From Bryobacter sp. (GTDB taxonomy: Bacteria > Acidobacteriota > Terriglobia > Bryobacterales > Bryobacteraceae): a stretch of DNA of 64,000 nt. Shown one piece after another: positions 9,380 to 17,329 of the stretch. The position numbers were made by a program, and so were the translations under genes. The notes under the pieces were generated by a model. It did no database searches and was not told the origin of the DNA. It was given only the letters and a program-made list of their open reading frames with translations. The first letter of the stretch is position 1. Each line of letters starts with the position of its first letter. Location: NCBI GenBank assembly GCA_022843605.1, contig JALHNI010000008.1:21149-85148 (forward strand), read 5' to 3'.

Positions 9380-9758
9380 CTGCGATGTCTCGCAGGCGAC
9401 ATCATACACGAGCGAAACGCTGAGCGGTACTCTGGGCGCGGCGCAATCATGGGGTCGACATTGGCCGCGCAACGATTGATGAAGATACCGGCCGGTCCGG
9501 GTCCGCGAAGCATGCGCCGACGGGATGGCGGCTCAAACTGAAATGGACCGATCCTGCGACGGCGTTGCCGGTGAACCTGATGAACCAGTTCCAGATGACG
9601 CTTCGCGCGCTGCTGCAACTGCGCCGACCAGCCTGCAGCAGCGCAATCGCGCAGGTGTCCAGAAGCAGGGCCGAACTTCCGGCGAGGACGAGCGGGCAAT
9701 TGCTAGTTTTTCGTTTTGCTTGAGCGAAATCGAGGGCCAAACGCACCCCTACTTTTGA
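9380..9758. other. stretch without a convincing gene
   Basis: Open frames exist on both strands but none has a family match I recognise, a ribosome site or a sensible start. A short forward stretch (TALPVNLMNQFQMTLRA in one frame, near 9560-9610) and a reverse LLLDTCAIAL segment look like protein remnants, in different frames. I read this as decayed coding sequence. Confidence 0.4.
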
Positions 9759-10073
9759 CGGTCCGTTTGGACCATCGAGAAAGTCAGGAGAACGATTCAG
9801 GCGAGCCACCGTCCGAAGTTCGCCGCCAAGCGGCAGGAGCGAAACCGGGAATTGCGGATGCTGCGGCGTGCGCGGATCGCCAATGACAGCCAACTGGTGG
9901 CGATACAAGAGCAGGTGACGGCGAAGCTGCACGAGGAACTGCGGCTGATACGCGTGAGCGAGGACGAGCAGATCCGCCGGCTGCTGACTCCGGAACAGAA
10001 CCGCAAGTTCGATGAGTACGTGAAGCTGCGCAAGGAGATGGTGGGCAGTTCCCGCGACGATAAGGACTTCTAG
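9759..10073 (+). pseudogene. remnant of a CpxP/Spy-like periplasmic metal-sensor protein
   Basis: The frame is open from just after a TGA at 9756-9758 to a TAG at 10071-10073. The first usable start codon is a TTG at 9852 without a ribosome site. The last ~70 residues are amphipathic helix with RRLLTPEQNRKFDEYVKLRK, which resembles the LTPEQxxKFDE end of CpxP/Spy-like proteins. No signal peptide or N-terminal half is present. It could be a real 73-residue cytoplasmic protein, but a 5'-truncated gene fits better. It converges on the next gene with a 5-bp gap. Confidence 0.4.
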
Positions 10074-10078
10074 CCGGC

Positions 10079-11695
10079 TTAGAACTTCACCAGCACCGTG
10101 CGGGTGAACTCGTCGCGCACCACGCCCCAGAGGAATTGGCCGTCGAAGCGGACGAGCAGGGCTTGGGCGGCGCCGGGGTAGAGTACCGATTGGGCGACCT
10201 GTCCCTTTCCGTTGAGCTGCTGAAAGGCTCCCGTGGCCTGGTTAGCCGCCCAAACGGTAATTCCGTCGAACTCCAGATGGACGGGCCGGCCGCCGGTGGT
10301 GGCGGTGAGCGTAACCAGGTCGGTCCTGACACCCACAACCTCCGGCCTCACCCGCACCACCTTACCGTCATCCGCGCAGGCGGCCCAGACGGATTCGCCA
10401 TCGAAGACCAGCGAAGGGATCGGCGAGCTTGGAGTACAAACCTGGATCTCGCCATCGACGGCACCGGTGGCCGGATTCAGTTTGAGCAGAGTTCCGGCGT
10501 CCTGGCGGGCAAGCCAGATGGAGGAGCCATCCCAGGCGACGTCGCCCAGCGAGCCGGCGGGGTTGAGGTCGAGGAGAATCTCGCCGGAGGAGGAGATCTT
10601 CGCGAGGCGATTCGAACCGGCGACCCAGAAGAATTTGCCGTCGAAAGCAATGCGGCGCGCGTTGAAGGGCAACGGAAAGCCACTCTGGTCGGCCAGGTAC
10701 TCGGGGTTGATGCGGAAAAGCGATTCGGCGGCGCGCCAAAGTGCGCCTCCGGTGTGGACCAGTACTCGGCCCGGAGTGACTTGAGTGGGCGGAAACTGAG
10801 GATTGGCCGTATCGAGGGCCAAGTTGGAGGCGATTCCCGGGTTGTTTCGCCGTACGCGAATGAGCCTGCCAACGGACAGGAGCAGAATCGATTCGCCGTC
10901 GCTTTCCAGTCCGACCGGGTCCGGTGGAAGGATGTGGAGATTGGTCTCGTTCGGTTCGGCGGTGACGGGCACAGCCGCCAGGATGGAGCGCGCTTCTCCC
11001 CAGCGCCGGAAAAGCGCCTGGGATGTGAGGGCGGCGGGTGCGCCATCTTCGCGGCGCGAACCGCCGGTGGCCCCGGAAGAGCCTGCTGGCCCGGCAGGGC
11101 CGGCGGGGCCTGGGGGTCCTTGCGGGCCGGCGGGTCCAGCTGGGCCAGCGGGTCCGGAGTAGTGGAGTTCGATCCGGGGGGCTTGGCTGGTGGCGGTATT
11201 CTCTTTGCTGTCGATGACAAATTGGGTGCGGGCGTCGGCAGCAGTGAGGGCCAGACCCTGGTTAGCCGAGCCGCCCAGCCAGTCGCGGACAGCAGCGGTG
11301 ACGTCCACGGTGAGGTACTCCGAGGCGGAAGAGACCGCGACGCGTATGGCGGTGGGGCTCGCCAGAGTGGGGAAGGTGGCGTCCGTCACGGCTTCCTCCG
11401 TCCACCGCGCCCGCACGGGTGCCACTTCGAAGGTGCCTGCCTGCGTCACGCGGTTCACGTAAACGACGAGCGTCGCGCGAAGGAACGTGGCGCCAGCGGG
11501 GGTGGCGGGAAGTCTGAACTGGATGAGCGCGCGGCCGCCGCCCCCCACTTGCATGTTCGGCGAGGCGCCGTTCGTCCCATTCGCGTTGGAGGAAAGCGTG
11601 AAGGAGTCCCCAGACACCCACGCCGTCTGCGAGGCAGCCAAGGGAAGAGCCATCGCCAGAATCCTGGCGGCAACGAAAAGTAAATGTTTCCTCAT
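10079..11695 (-). CDS. secreted DNRLRE/collagen-like/beta-propeller protein
   Basis: 538 residues from the ATG at 11695, where a signal peptide begins (MRKHLLFVAARILAMALPLA); the longer frame lacks a signal. Three parts are visible. Residues about 22-178 form a DNRLRE-like beta domain, ending in a VDVTAAVRDWL segment typical of that family. Residues about 181-207 are a collagen-like run of Gly-Pro-Ala triplets. The rest is a beta-propeller of repeated units such as IAFDGKFFWVAGSN, VAWDGSSIWLARQD and LVFDGESVWAACAD, resembling Vgb/NHL propellers. The role is not known; surface or extracellular structure is likely. It diverges from an ECF sigma factor, with 81 bp between the start codons. Confidence 0.75.
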   Translation of the reverse strand: MRKHLLFVAARILAMALPLAASQTAWVSGDSFTLSSNANGTNGASPNMQVGGGGRALIQFRLPATPAGATFLRATLVVYVNRVTQAGTFEVAPVRARWTEEAVTDATFPTLASPTAIRVAVSSASEYLTVDVTAAVRDWLGGSANQGLALTAADARTQFVIDSKENTATSQAPRIELHYSGPAGPAGPAGPQGPPGPAGPAGPAGSSGATGGSRREDGAPAALTSQALFRRWGEARSILAAVPVTAEPNETNLHILPPDPVGLESDGESILLLSVGRLIRVRRNNPGIASNLALDTANPQFPPTQVTPGRVLVHTGGALWRAAESLFRINPEYLADQSGFPLPFNARRIAFDGKFFWVAGSNRLAKISSSGEILLDLNPAGSLGDVAWDGSSIWLARQDAGTLLKLNPATGAVDGEIQVCTPSSPIPSLVFDGESVWAACADDGKVVRVRPEVVGVRTDLVTLTATTGGRPVHLEFDGITVWAANQATGAFQQLNGKGQVAQSVLYPGAAQALLVRFDGQFLWGVVRDEFTRTVLVKF

Positions 11696-11776
11696 ATCTG
11701 TTCCGCGGAAACTTGGCGCGGGATGGACCACGATTTTTTCCGGCGCGCTCGGATAAGATGGGGACTTCAAGGCGCG

Positions 11777-12367
11777 ATGACGAACCACGATGTAACCGGA
11801 CTGTTGCAGCACTGGTCAAGTGGAGATCAGCAGGCTTTTGAGCGGCTGGTGCCGATCGTCTACGACGAACTGCGAAGGCTGGCTGACGGATCGCTCCGGC
11901 AGGAGCCAACGGATCTTATCCTGCAGCCCACTGCACTCGTGCATGAACTCTATCTCAAGCTTGTGGACCAGAAACGGGCCCAATGGCGAGACCGGGAGCA
12001 GTTTTTCGGGGTGGCATCGAAGATGATGCGGCGGATTCTGGTGGACCATGCGCGGCAGCGCCTGGCCGGAAAGCGCGGCGCCGGCGCTGCCCACGTGCCG
12101 GTGGAAGAGGCGCTCGACCAGCCAGCAGAAACCAGCCGAACCGTCTTGGCCGTGGACGATGCCCTGAAGCGCTTCGCTGAAATTGACCCGGAACGCAGCC
12201 GGATCGTCGAAATGCGATATTTTGGTGGCCTCGACCTCGAAGAGATCGCGGACTTGATGCAGGTCTCGCGCACGACGGTGAAGCGCCATTGGTCTGTGGC
12301 GCGCATGTGGCTGCATCGCGAACTGGAGCAGGATATCCATGGACGCGCTTCGCTGGAAGGAAATTAG
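11777..12367 (+). CDS. ECF-type RNA polymerase sigma factor (TIGR02999-like)
   Basis: 196 residues from the ATG at 11777 (MTNHDVTGLLQHW), the usual start for this group; an in-frame upstream extension is unlikely. The sigma2 region reads DQQAFERLVPIVYDELRRLA, followed by the subgroup's LQPTALVHELYLKLVD segment and ILVDHARQRLAGKRG. The sigma4 helix-turn-helix is in LEEIADLMQVSRTTVKRHWSVARMW with the last residues forming the recognition helix. A TAAGAT (11755-11760) lies 16 nt upstream. The stop lies 29 bp inside the Ser/Thr kinase gene, so the kinase probably controls this sigma factor or shares its signal. This pairing is common in acidobacteria. Confidence 0.9.
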   Translation: MTNHDVTGLLQHWSSGDQQAFERLVPIVYDELRRLADGSLRQEPTDLILQPTALVHELYLKLVDQKRAQWRDREQFFGVASKMMRRILVDHARQRLAGKRGAGAAHVPVEEALDQPAETSRTVLAVDDALKRFAEIDPERSRIVEMRYFGGLDLEEIADLMQVSRTTVKRHWSVARMWLHRELEQDIHGRASLEGN

Positions 12368-14729
12368 CGATTTAGCCGCGATCGCGGCCGACACGGCCCC
12401 CGCTGAGCGTGAGGCTTTGTACCGGGCACGGCCTGATCTGCGCGACGAGGTGGAGTCTCTGCTGCGTTTTCTGGAAGAAGGGTCGGGGCCTCTCGATTCG
12501 TTGCCGTCATCGGCTAGCCCGCAATCACTGGCAGGCCACCAGATTGGGGCCTATCGGATTCTCCGTGAGCTTGGCCAGGGTGGCATGGGGGAAGTGTGGC
12601 TCGCCCGCCGCAGCGATCCACAACTGGAGCAGTTGGTAGCGCTGAAGCTGGCGCGCGTCTCATTTCAGTCGGAGTTCTTCGCCCGGCGATTCATCGAGGA
12701 ACGCCAGATTCTGGCGCGGCTGGAACACGCCAACATTGCGCGTCTGTTGGACGGTGGGCTGACGGACGGCGGAGCGCCCTACCTGGTGATGCAGTACGTC
12801 GAGGGCGTTCCGCTGGACGAGTGGTGCGCGACGAACGAACTGGACACGGCGGAACGGATCCGGCTTTTCCTGAAAGTTTGCGCCGCCGTGCAGTATGCGC
12901 ATGAGCATTTGGTGGTGCATCGCGATTTGAAGCCGGCGAACATTCTGGTGACCGCGGAAGGCGAGCCGATGCTGCTGGACTTCGGCACCGCCCGGCTCAC
13001 CGAAACTTCGGAGCAGAGCGGAGCTACCCAGACTGCGCTGCCGATGATGACGCTCCGCTATGCCAGCCCGGAACAGGTGGACGGCCTTTCCGGCACCACG
13101 CGCAGCGATGTCTATGCTTTGGGCGTGGTGCTGTACGAATTGCTGACGGGACGGTGGCCCTACGTGGACGAACCCGTCCACCTGCGCGTGATCGCGGAGA
13201 GCGAACCGATCGCGCCGAGCAAGGTGAACGGCGAACGTGCCCGGGAGTTGGCCGGAGATCTGGACAGCATTCTCTTGAAGGCGCTCGAGAAAAAGCCGGC
13301 GCGGCGCTATGGCACGGTCGCCCAACTGGCGGATGATCTGCGCCGCTATCTGGCCGGCGAGCCCGTCACAGCGCGCAATGCGACCTGGAGCTACAGAACT
13401 GGGAAGTTCCTTCGGCGTCACCGTTGGAGCGCGGCTGCCGCCGCGGTACTCGTCCTGACCTTGGGCGTCGCTACCGGCGTCAGTTTGCGGCAAGCGCGAA
13501 TTGCCGAGCGGGAACGCGCGAAGGCCGAAGCGGTGGCCGGGTTCGTTGAACGGCTACTGGGCGCATCCCGCTCCGGCGGGGTGACCCCGCTGGCCAGTCG
13601 CGGCCGGGACCTGCGCGTCGTGGAGGTGATCGACGATGCGGCCAAGAGCGTCGGCGATGAATTCAAAGACAATCCTGAAGTGGAAGCCGGGCTACGCTCC
13701 ACCATCGCGAGCACTTACATGGCGTTGGGGCAGAATCGGGAAGCGGTTCCGCACGTAGAGCGAGCCGTCGCCCTCGCCGAAAGCGCGCACGGGGAGAATG
13801 ACGCGGCGACCGCGCGTGCCCTGACGGCTCGGGGACGATTGCGCATGGCGGCCGGCAACTACACAGGCGCCCAGGAGGATTTCAACCGCGCGCTACGGAC
13901 GTTGACGATGCTGGGCAGTCCGGATCTCCCGTTTCTGCACAGCCTGATGGGTGAAGGCGCCTACCGGACCGGCGACCTGAAGACCGCGCGCCAGCACTTT
14001 GAAGCATCGCTGGCCGGGATGCGCCTTTCGTTCGGCACGAAGCATCTGGCTACGGCGACGCTCATCAACAGTATCGGGGTGATCGCGGACGAGGAAGGTG
14101 ATGCGCCGGCGGCGGAGCGCTACTTTCAGGAAGCCGCGGACATCCTGCGGGCGATGCCGGGTCCCCCGGGCAATACGGTCTATCCCTTGTTTGGCCTGCA
14201 ACGCGTTCATTTTCTGCGAGGGGAGTTGGACCGAGCCAAGTTAATTGGCGAGGAGGCCTACCGGATTGCGCTTCGGCAGGGAGGCGAAACGCATCGCACA
14301 ACCGCCACAGCCTTGAGTGTGCTGTCGCTCACCAAGGCCCACCTTAGCGAGCGGGACGCCGAAAACGGAGCTCGGAAGGCCGTACAGATTTGCCAAGCCG
14401 TTTACCCTGCCGGGCATCTTGAGATTGCGCGCGCGTCCAACTTTCTGGCGCGCGTTCTTCTGATCAACGGGAAGCCAGCCGAGGCTGAAAGTCTGTTGCG
14501 CGAGGCCTATGCGATGGCTCGAAAGGTTTACCCGAAGCCAAACTGGCGCCCGGCGGAATCGCTCCTGTTTCTCGGCCAGGCGCTGGCAGCTCAGGGGCAC
14601 CTGGAAGAGGGACGCCAATCTGCGCAAGCCGGCTTGCGGGAGTTTGAGACTGTGTTCCCCGGCGGCCATCCCCGCGTGGATGAGGCCCGGCGCGTTTATC
14701 GATCTGTAGGACGTACGGGGAAGGACTAA
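12339..14729 (+). CDS. membrane Ser/Thr protein kinase with extracytoplasmic TPR domain
   Basis: 796 residues. After ~65 N-terminal residues comes a complete Hanks-type kinase: glycine loop LGQGGMGEVW (78-87), VALK with Lys103, catalytic loop HRDLKPANIL (194-203), DFG (214-216) and YASPEQ (241-246). One transmembrane helix follows at about 363-383. The ~410 residues beyond it are helical TPR-like repeats (for example AMALGQNREAVPHVERAVAL-type units), presumably outside the membrane or in a scaffold. All catalytic residues look intact. The start overlaps the sigma gene by 29 bp, so the two are co-expressed. Target unknown; the sigma factor is the obvious candidate. Confidence 0.9.
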   Translation: MDALRWKEISDLAAIAADTAPAEREALYRARPDLRDEVESLLRFLEEGSGPLDSLPSSASPQSLAGHQIGAYRILRELGQGGMGEVWLARRSDPQLEQLVALKLARVSFQSEFFARRFIEERQILARLEHANIARLLDGGLTDGGAPYLVMQYVEGVPLDEWCATNELDTAERIRLFLKVCAAVQYAHEHLVVHRDLKPANILVTAEGEPMLLDFGTARLTETSEQSGATQTALPMMTLRYASPEQVDGLSGTTRSDVYALGVVLYELLTGRWPYVDEPVHLRVIAESEPIAPSKVNGERARELAGDLDSILLKALEKKPARRYGTVAQLADDLRRYLAGEPVTARNATWSYRTGKFLRRHRWSAAAAAVLVLTLGVATGVSLRQARIAERERAKAEAVAGFVERLLGASRSGGVTPLASRGRDLRVVEVIDDAAKSVGDEFKDNPEVEAGLRSTIASTYMALGQNREAVPHVERAVALAESAHGENDAATARALTARGRLRMAAGNYTGAQEDFNRALRTLTMLGSPDLPFLHSLMGEGAYRTGDLKTARQHFEASLAGMRLSFGTKHLATATLINSIGVIADEEGDAPAAERYFQEAADILRAMPGPPGNTVYPLFGLQRVHFLRGELDRAKLIGEEAYRIALRQGGETHRTTATALSVLSLTKAHLSERDAENGARKAVQICQAVYPAGHLEIARASNFLARVLLINGKPAEAESLLREAYAMARKVYPKPNWRPAESLLFLGQALAAQGHLEEGRQSAQAGLREFETVFPGGHPRVDEARRVYRSVGRTGKD

Positions 14730-14735
14730 TTGGGG

Positions 14736-15320
14736 CTAGGCGCCGAACTTGGCGTGAAAGACCAGGTCCGACAGCGGCTTACGTTCACTGAGGGCCACTT
14801 CGCCCGTTTGGAACTGCGGATCGAGCGTCATGGGTTCGCCTTCGTAGCCAATCGCGAACGCCGCGGCCGCCACATAGCCTTCCGGAATTCCGAGCACCTT
14901 GAGGCAGGCTTCCGGATCGTAACCGCCCATCTGGTGCACCTTCAAGCCCTCGTACTCGGCCTGCAGAGCAAGTTGAGCCATGGCCTGGCCGGTATCGTAA
15001 CGAGCCCAATCATTGGGCTTGCCGTTGTTGGTAAAGGCAAGTTTCGCCACAGCGATGCCCAACAGCGCCGCCGACTTGGCCCAGGCCTGATTGAACGGCA
15101 CCAAAGTGCTGAGAATTCCCGCAAAACCTTCTGTATCGCTGGCGTGCGCGATCACGAATCGCCACGGCTGTTCGTTGTAGCAGGAAGGCGCCCAACGGGC
15201 AGCCTCGAGCAAGCGCTCAAGCACCGCCGGCTCAATGGCCTGACTCGTAAAGGCGCGCGGGCTCCAGCGCTGATGGATCAGAGGTTGCAGGCCATTGGGA
15301 CGGTTGGTGTTGTTCTTCAT
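14736..15320 (-). CDS. nitroreductase family protein
   Basis: 194 residues. The N-terminus has the family pattern RWSPRAFTSQAIEPAVL, followed by EAARWAPSCYNEQPWRFV, where Ser/Asn residues contact FMN. The C-terminal part has GIPEGYVAAAAFAIGY, the usual second FMN-binding strand, and ends in KPLSDLVFHAKFG. FMN-dependent NAD(P)H reduction of nitro or quinone compounds is the family reaction; the true substrate is unknown. It starts 7 bp after the pirin gene, so it is in the same transcript, downstream of a MarR-type operator. This points to a response to phenolic or electrophilic compounds. Confidence 0.88.
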   Translation of the reverse strand: MKNNTNRPNGLQPLIHQRWSPRAFTSQAIEPAVLERLLEAARWAPSCYNEQPWRFVIAHASDTEGFAGILSTLVPFNQAWAKSAALLGIAVAKLAFTNNGKPNDWARYDTGQAMAQLALQAEYEGLKVHQMGGYDPEACLKVLGIPEGYVAAAAFAIGYEGEPMTLDPQFQTGEVALSERKPLSDLVFHAKFGA

Positions 15321-15327
15321 TCTTGGT

Positions 15328-16026
15328 TTACTTCAAATCGAAAGCGATCAGTTCGGTATTCACTGACGCGGTGAAGGTGAGCTCACCTTCATTCTGGATG
15401 GCGGCACCGTCTCCTGTCGAGAGCGGCTGGCCATTTAACGTGAGTTGGCCTTCGGCGACCTGCACCCAAACGGCTCGGCCGGAAGCCACGGGAAGGGTGA
15501 CGCTTTGGCCGGCGTCCAGGATGAGCGCGTACATCTTCGCGTCAGCCTCGATCTTTAGGGAACCGTCGTCACCGCTGGGCGACGCGACGAGTTGCAGGCG
15601 GTTGCGACGCGCCTCGCGATCAAAGGTCTTCTGCGAATAGCCGGGTTTCACGTTCTCACGATCCGGCTCGATCCAGATCTGGAACAGGTGCACCGGCTCA
15701 GTCTTCGAAGCGTTGAATTCGCTGTGGAAGACGCCGCTGCCCGCGCTCATCGCTTGCAGTTCGCCGGGCCCGATCTGGCCTTCGCCACCAGTGGAGTCGC
15801 GATGGGCCAGGGCGCCCGAGTTCACCCACGTCAGAATCTCCATATTGTCGTGAGGATGCATGCCGAAGCCCTGGCCGCCGCCGAAACGGTCCTCATTGAT
15901 CACCCGGAGGGCGCGGAAGCCCATCCGGCGCGGATCGTAGTAGTTGTTGAAGCTGAAGCTGTACTTCGCATCCAGCCAGGCGTTCTTGAAGGTGCCGCGT
16001 TCCGCCGAAGGACGAATCTCAATCAT
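15328..16026 (-). CDS. pirin family protein (quercetinase-like cupin)
   Basis: 232 residues from the ATG at 16026, preceded by AAAGGA (complement of 16032-16037); a longer in-frame start would lie close to the operator. Two cupin halves. The first holds the metal motif GMHPHDNMEILTWVNSG and a later HSEFNAS, giving the His/His/His/Glu site of pirins. ALAHRDSTGGEGQIGPGELQ is typical of the YhhW/quercetin 2,3-dioxygenase branch. Likely an iron or nickel protein acting on phenolic compounds, or redox-sensitive. It is followed by the nitroreductase. The promoter region holds the palindrome at 16055-16074, matching one before marR. Confidence 0.88.
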   Translation of the reverse strand: MIEIRPSAERGTFKNAWLDAKYSFSFNNYYDPRRMGFRALRVINEDRFGGGQGFGMHPHDNMEILTWVNSGALAHRDSTGGEGQIGPGELQAMSAGSGVFHSEFNASKTEPVHLFQIWIEPDRENVKPGYSQKTFDREARRNRLQLVASPSGDDGSLKIEADAKMYALILDAGQSVTLPVASGRAVWVQVAEGQLTLNGQPLSTGDGAAIQNEGELTFTASVNTELIAFDLK

Positions 16027-16054
16027 CGAAGTTTCCTTTCCCATTGTGATTCCG

Positions 16055-16074
16055 TTATTCGTTATCACGACTAA
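16055..16074. promoter_or_regulatory. putative MarR operator upstream of pirin
   Basis: A 20-bp imperfect palindrome, TTATTCGTTATCACGACTAA, with 16 of 20 positions symmetric around the core TCGT-N4-ACGA. It lies 29-48 bp before the pirin start, in the 63-bp gap after marR. A 15-bp stretch (TAGTCGTGATRACGA, with R at one position) recurs in front of marR at 16535-16549. Confidence 0.6.
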
Positions 16075-16089
16075 TAGATGCGCGAGCCC

Positions 16090-16524
16090 TTACTTGGATT
16101 CACACAGCCGTTCCAGCAGGCGGCTCAACTGCTGCAACTCCGTCTGGGTGAGGTGCCCCATCGTTTCGCGATGGTATCGTTGGATGGTTTCTTCCAGTGA
16201 CTCGAGCACTCGCAGACCCTCGTTGGTGATGCGCGCCAGTTGCACCCGGCGATCGGTGCGGCTGCGTTCGCGAACGATCCAGCCGGGCTTCTCCATGCGG
16301 TCAAACAGGCGCGTGACGTCGGGGTCCTGGTTGATCATTCGGGCGGCAACTTCGCCGCAGGGCAGTCCATCCGGGCCGGCGCCACGCAGAATCCGCAGGG
16401 CGTTGTACTGCGTGGGCGACACACCATACGGCTTCAGCGTCTGGTGAAGCAGATTCATCATCCGGTCTGCCGCCCGTTGCAGCCTTACCCACGCATCGGA
16501 CTCGAGCAGACGCTTGCCGGACAC
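16090..16524 (-). CDS. MarR family transcriptional regulator
   Basis: 144 residues with a GTG start. Typical winged helix-turn-helix: YGVSPTQYNALRILRGAG, then GEVAARMINQDPDVTRLFDR as helices 3-4 and the wing around ERSRTDRRVQLARIT, with the conserved DRR. No cysteine suitable for redox sensing is obvious beyond one near residue 57 (PCGEV) and one at the C-terminus. Palindromes with the same core sit before this gene and before pirin, so it most likely represses itself and the pirin-nitroreductase genes and is released by a small phenolic ligand. Regulation is inferred from the sites. Confidence 0.9.
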   Translation of the reverse strand: MSGKRLLESDAWVRLQRAADRMMNLLHQTLKPYGVSPTQYNALRILRGAGPDGLPCGEVAARMINQDPDVTRLFDRMEKPGWIVRERSRTDRRVQLARITNEGLRVLESLEETIQRYHRETMGHLTQTELQQLSRLLERLCESK

Positions 16525-16537
16525 TCTTTGATGATAG

Positions 16538-16557
16538 TCGTGATGACGATATTCGTC
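16538..16557. promoter_or_regulatory. putative MarR operator upstream of marR
   Basis: Core TCGTGATGACGA (16538-16549), an inverted repeat TCGT-N4-ACGA, overlaps a second one, GACGATATTCGTC (16545-16557), with perfect 5-bp arms. The site starts 14 bp before the GTG of marR, where it would block transcription. The segment TAGTCGTGAT-G-ACGA matches the pirin operator in 14 of 15 positions. Confidence 0.55.
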
Positions 16558-17314
16558 AACGACCTAGGGCGAGGCGGTTCGCCAGCAAGGGCGGCAGGCC
16601 CGCCGCCAGAATGTCGCTTTGCGCGCCGGCGACATCGTATTCCACGCGGCGATACTCCACCCAGTTCGCCCCGCTCTCGTAGAAAGCGTAGGCCGCTCGC
16701 GGATCCTGATCGCGCGGCTGGCCGACGCTGCCGGGGTTGATCAGGCAACGTGTCTCGGGATCCCATTCGAAGACCGTTGACGTTGCGCTTGTGGCCACCC
16801 TCGAAATGGTCTGGACACGATGCCGGCGCAACGCAAAGCCGCCTTGCACATGGGTATGGCCGAAGAAGCCGAGCGCCGGCTCCAGATAATCGAGGGCGTC
16901 GCGAGCGGCGGCTGCGCTGGTGAGGTATTCGTCCTCATCAAGGGGCGCGCCATGGATCAGGGCAAAATTTTCCAGCGGAAACGGCCCGCGCGGCAGTCCG
17001 CGCAGCCAGAGGCGGTTCTCCGCCGTCAGATTCTCCGTGGTCCAGATGGCCGCGGCCTGGGCGTAGTCGTTAAACCATTCCAGGCTGGAGAGGCCGCAGG
17101 CCACGCGGTCGTGATTGCCGCGGATGTTCCAGGCCACCTTCTCCCGCGCCCAGTTGACCACCTCATTCGGCGCGGCCCCGTAGCCGACAAAGTCCCCCAG
17201 GCAGAGGATGCTGTCGAACTGGCCGGCAGCGTCAGCCAGCACCGCTTCGAGGGCGTGCCAGTTGGCATGGATGTCACTCAGAATGAGGTAGCGCACGAGA
17301 GGTAGATACTTCAC
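16556..17314 (-). CDS. calcineurin-like metallophosphoesterase
   Basis: 252 residues from a GTG at 17314; the much longer open frame upstream is antisense to lipA. All metal motifs are present in order: LILSDIHANWHAL (D-x-H), LCLGDFVGYG, NIRGNHDR, LIHGAP and FFGHTHVQ. LINPGSVGQPRDQDPRAAY is typical of the YfcE/MJ0936-like phosphodiesterase group. The exact substrate is unknown. A GTG at 17296 is an alternative start. Only 15 bp separate this start from that of lipA on the other strand, so each promoter must sit within the neighbouring coding region or both transcripts begin almost at the start codon. The C-terminus ends next to the marR operator. Confidence 0.85.
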   Translation of the reverse strand: MKYLPLVRYLILSDIHANWHALEAVLADAAGQFDSILCLGDFVGYGAAPNEVVNWAREKVAWNIRGNHDRVACGLSSLEWFNDYAQAAAIWTTENLTAENRLWLRGLPRGPFPLENFALIHGAPLDEDEYLTSAAAARDALDYLEPALGFFGHTHVQGGFALRRHRVQTISRVATSATSTVFEWDPETRCLINPGSVGQPRDQDPRAAYAFYESGANWVEYRRVEYDVAGAQSDILAAGLPPLLANRLALGR

Positions 17315-17329
17315 AGTAGAGCATCCCTT

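Noticed and set aside
9640..9670. Reverse-strand phrase LLLDTCAIALLQAG resembling the start of a PIN toxin
   Set aside because: Only the first few residues fit; the rest of the frame shows none of the later acidic PIN motifs, and no antitoxin lies next to it.
10136..11683. Long forward open frame opposite the collagen-like gene
   Set aside because: It is antisense to a protein with a signal peptide and recognisable domains, and its translation is Gly/Arg-rich shadow sequence.
11755..11760. TAAGAT as a leaderless -10 for the sigma factor gene
   Set aside because: It ends 16 nt before the ATG, so it does not share the 6-nt geometry; it may still be an ordinary -10.
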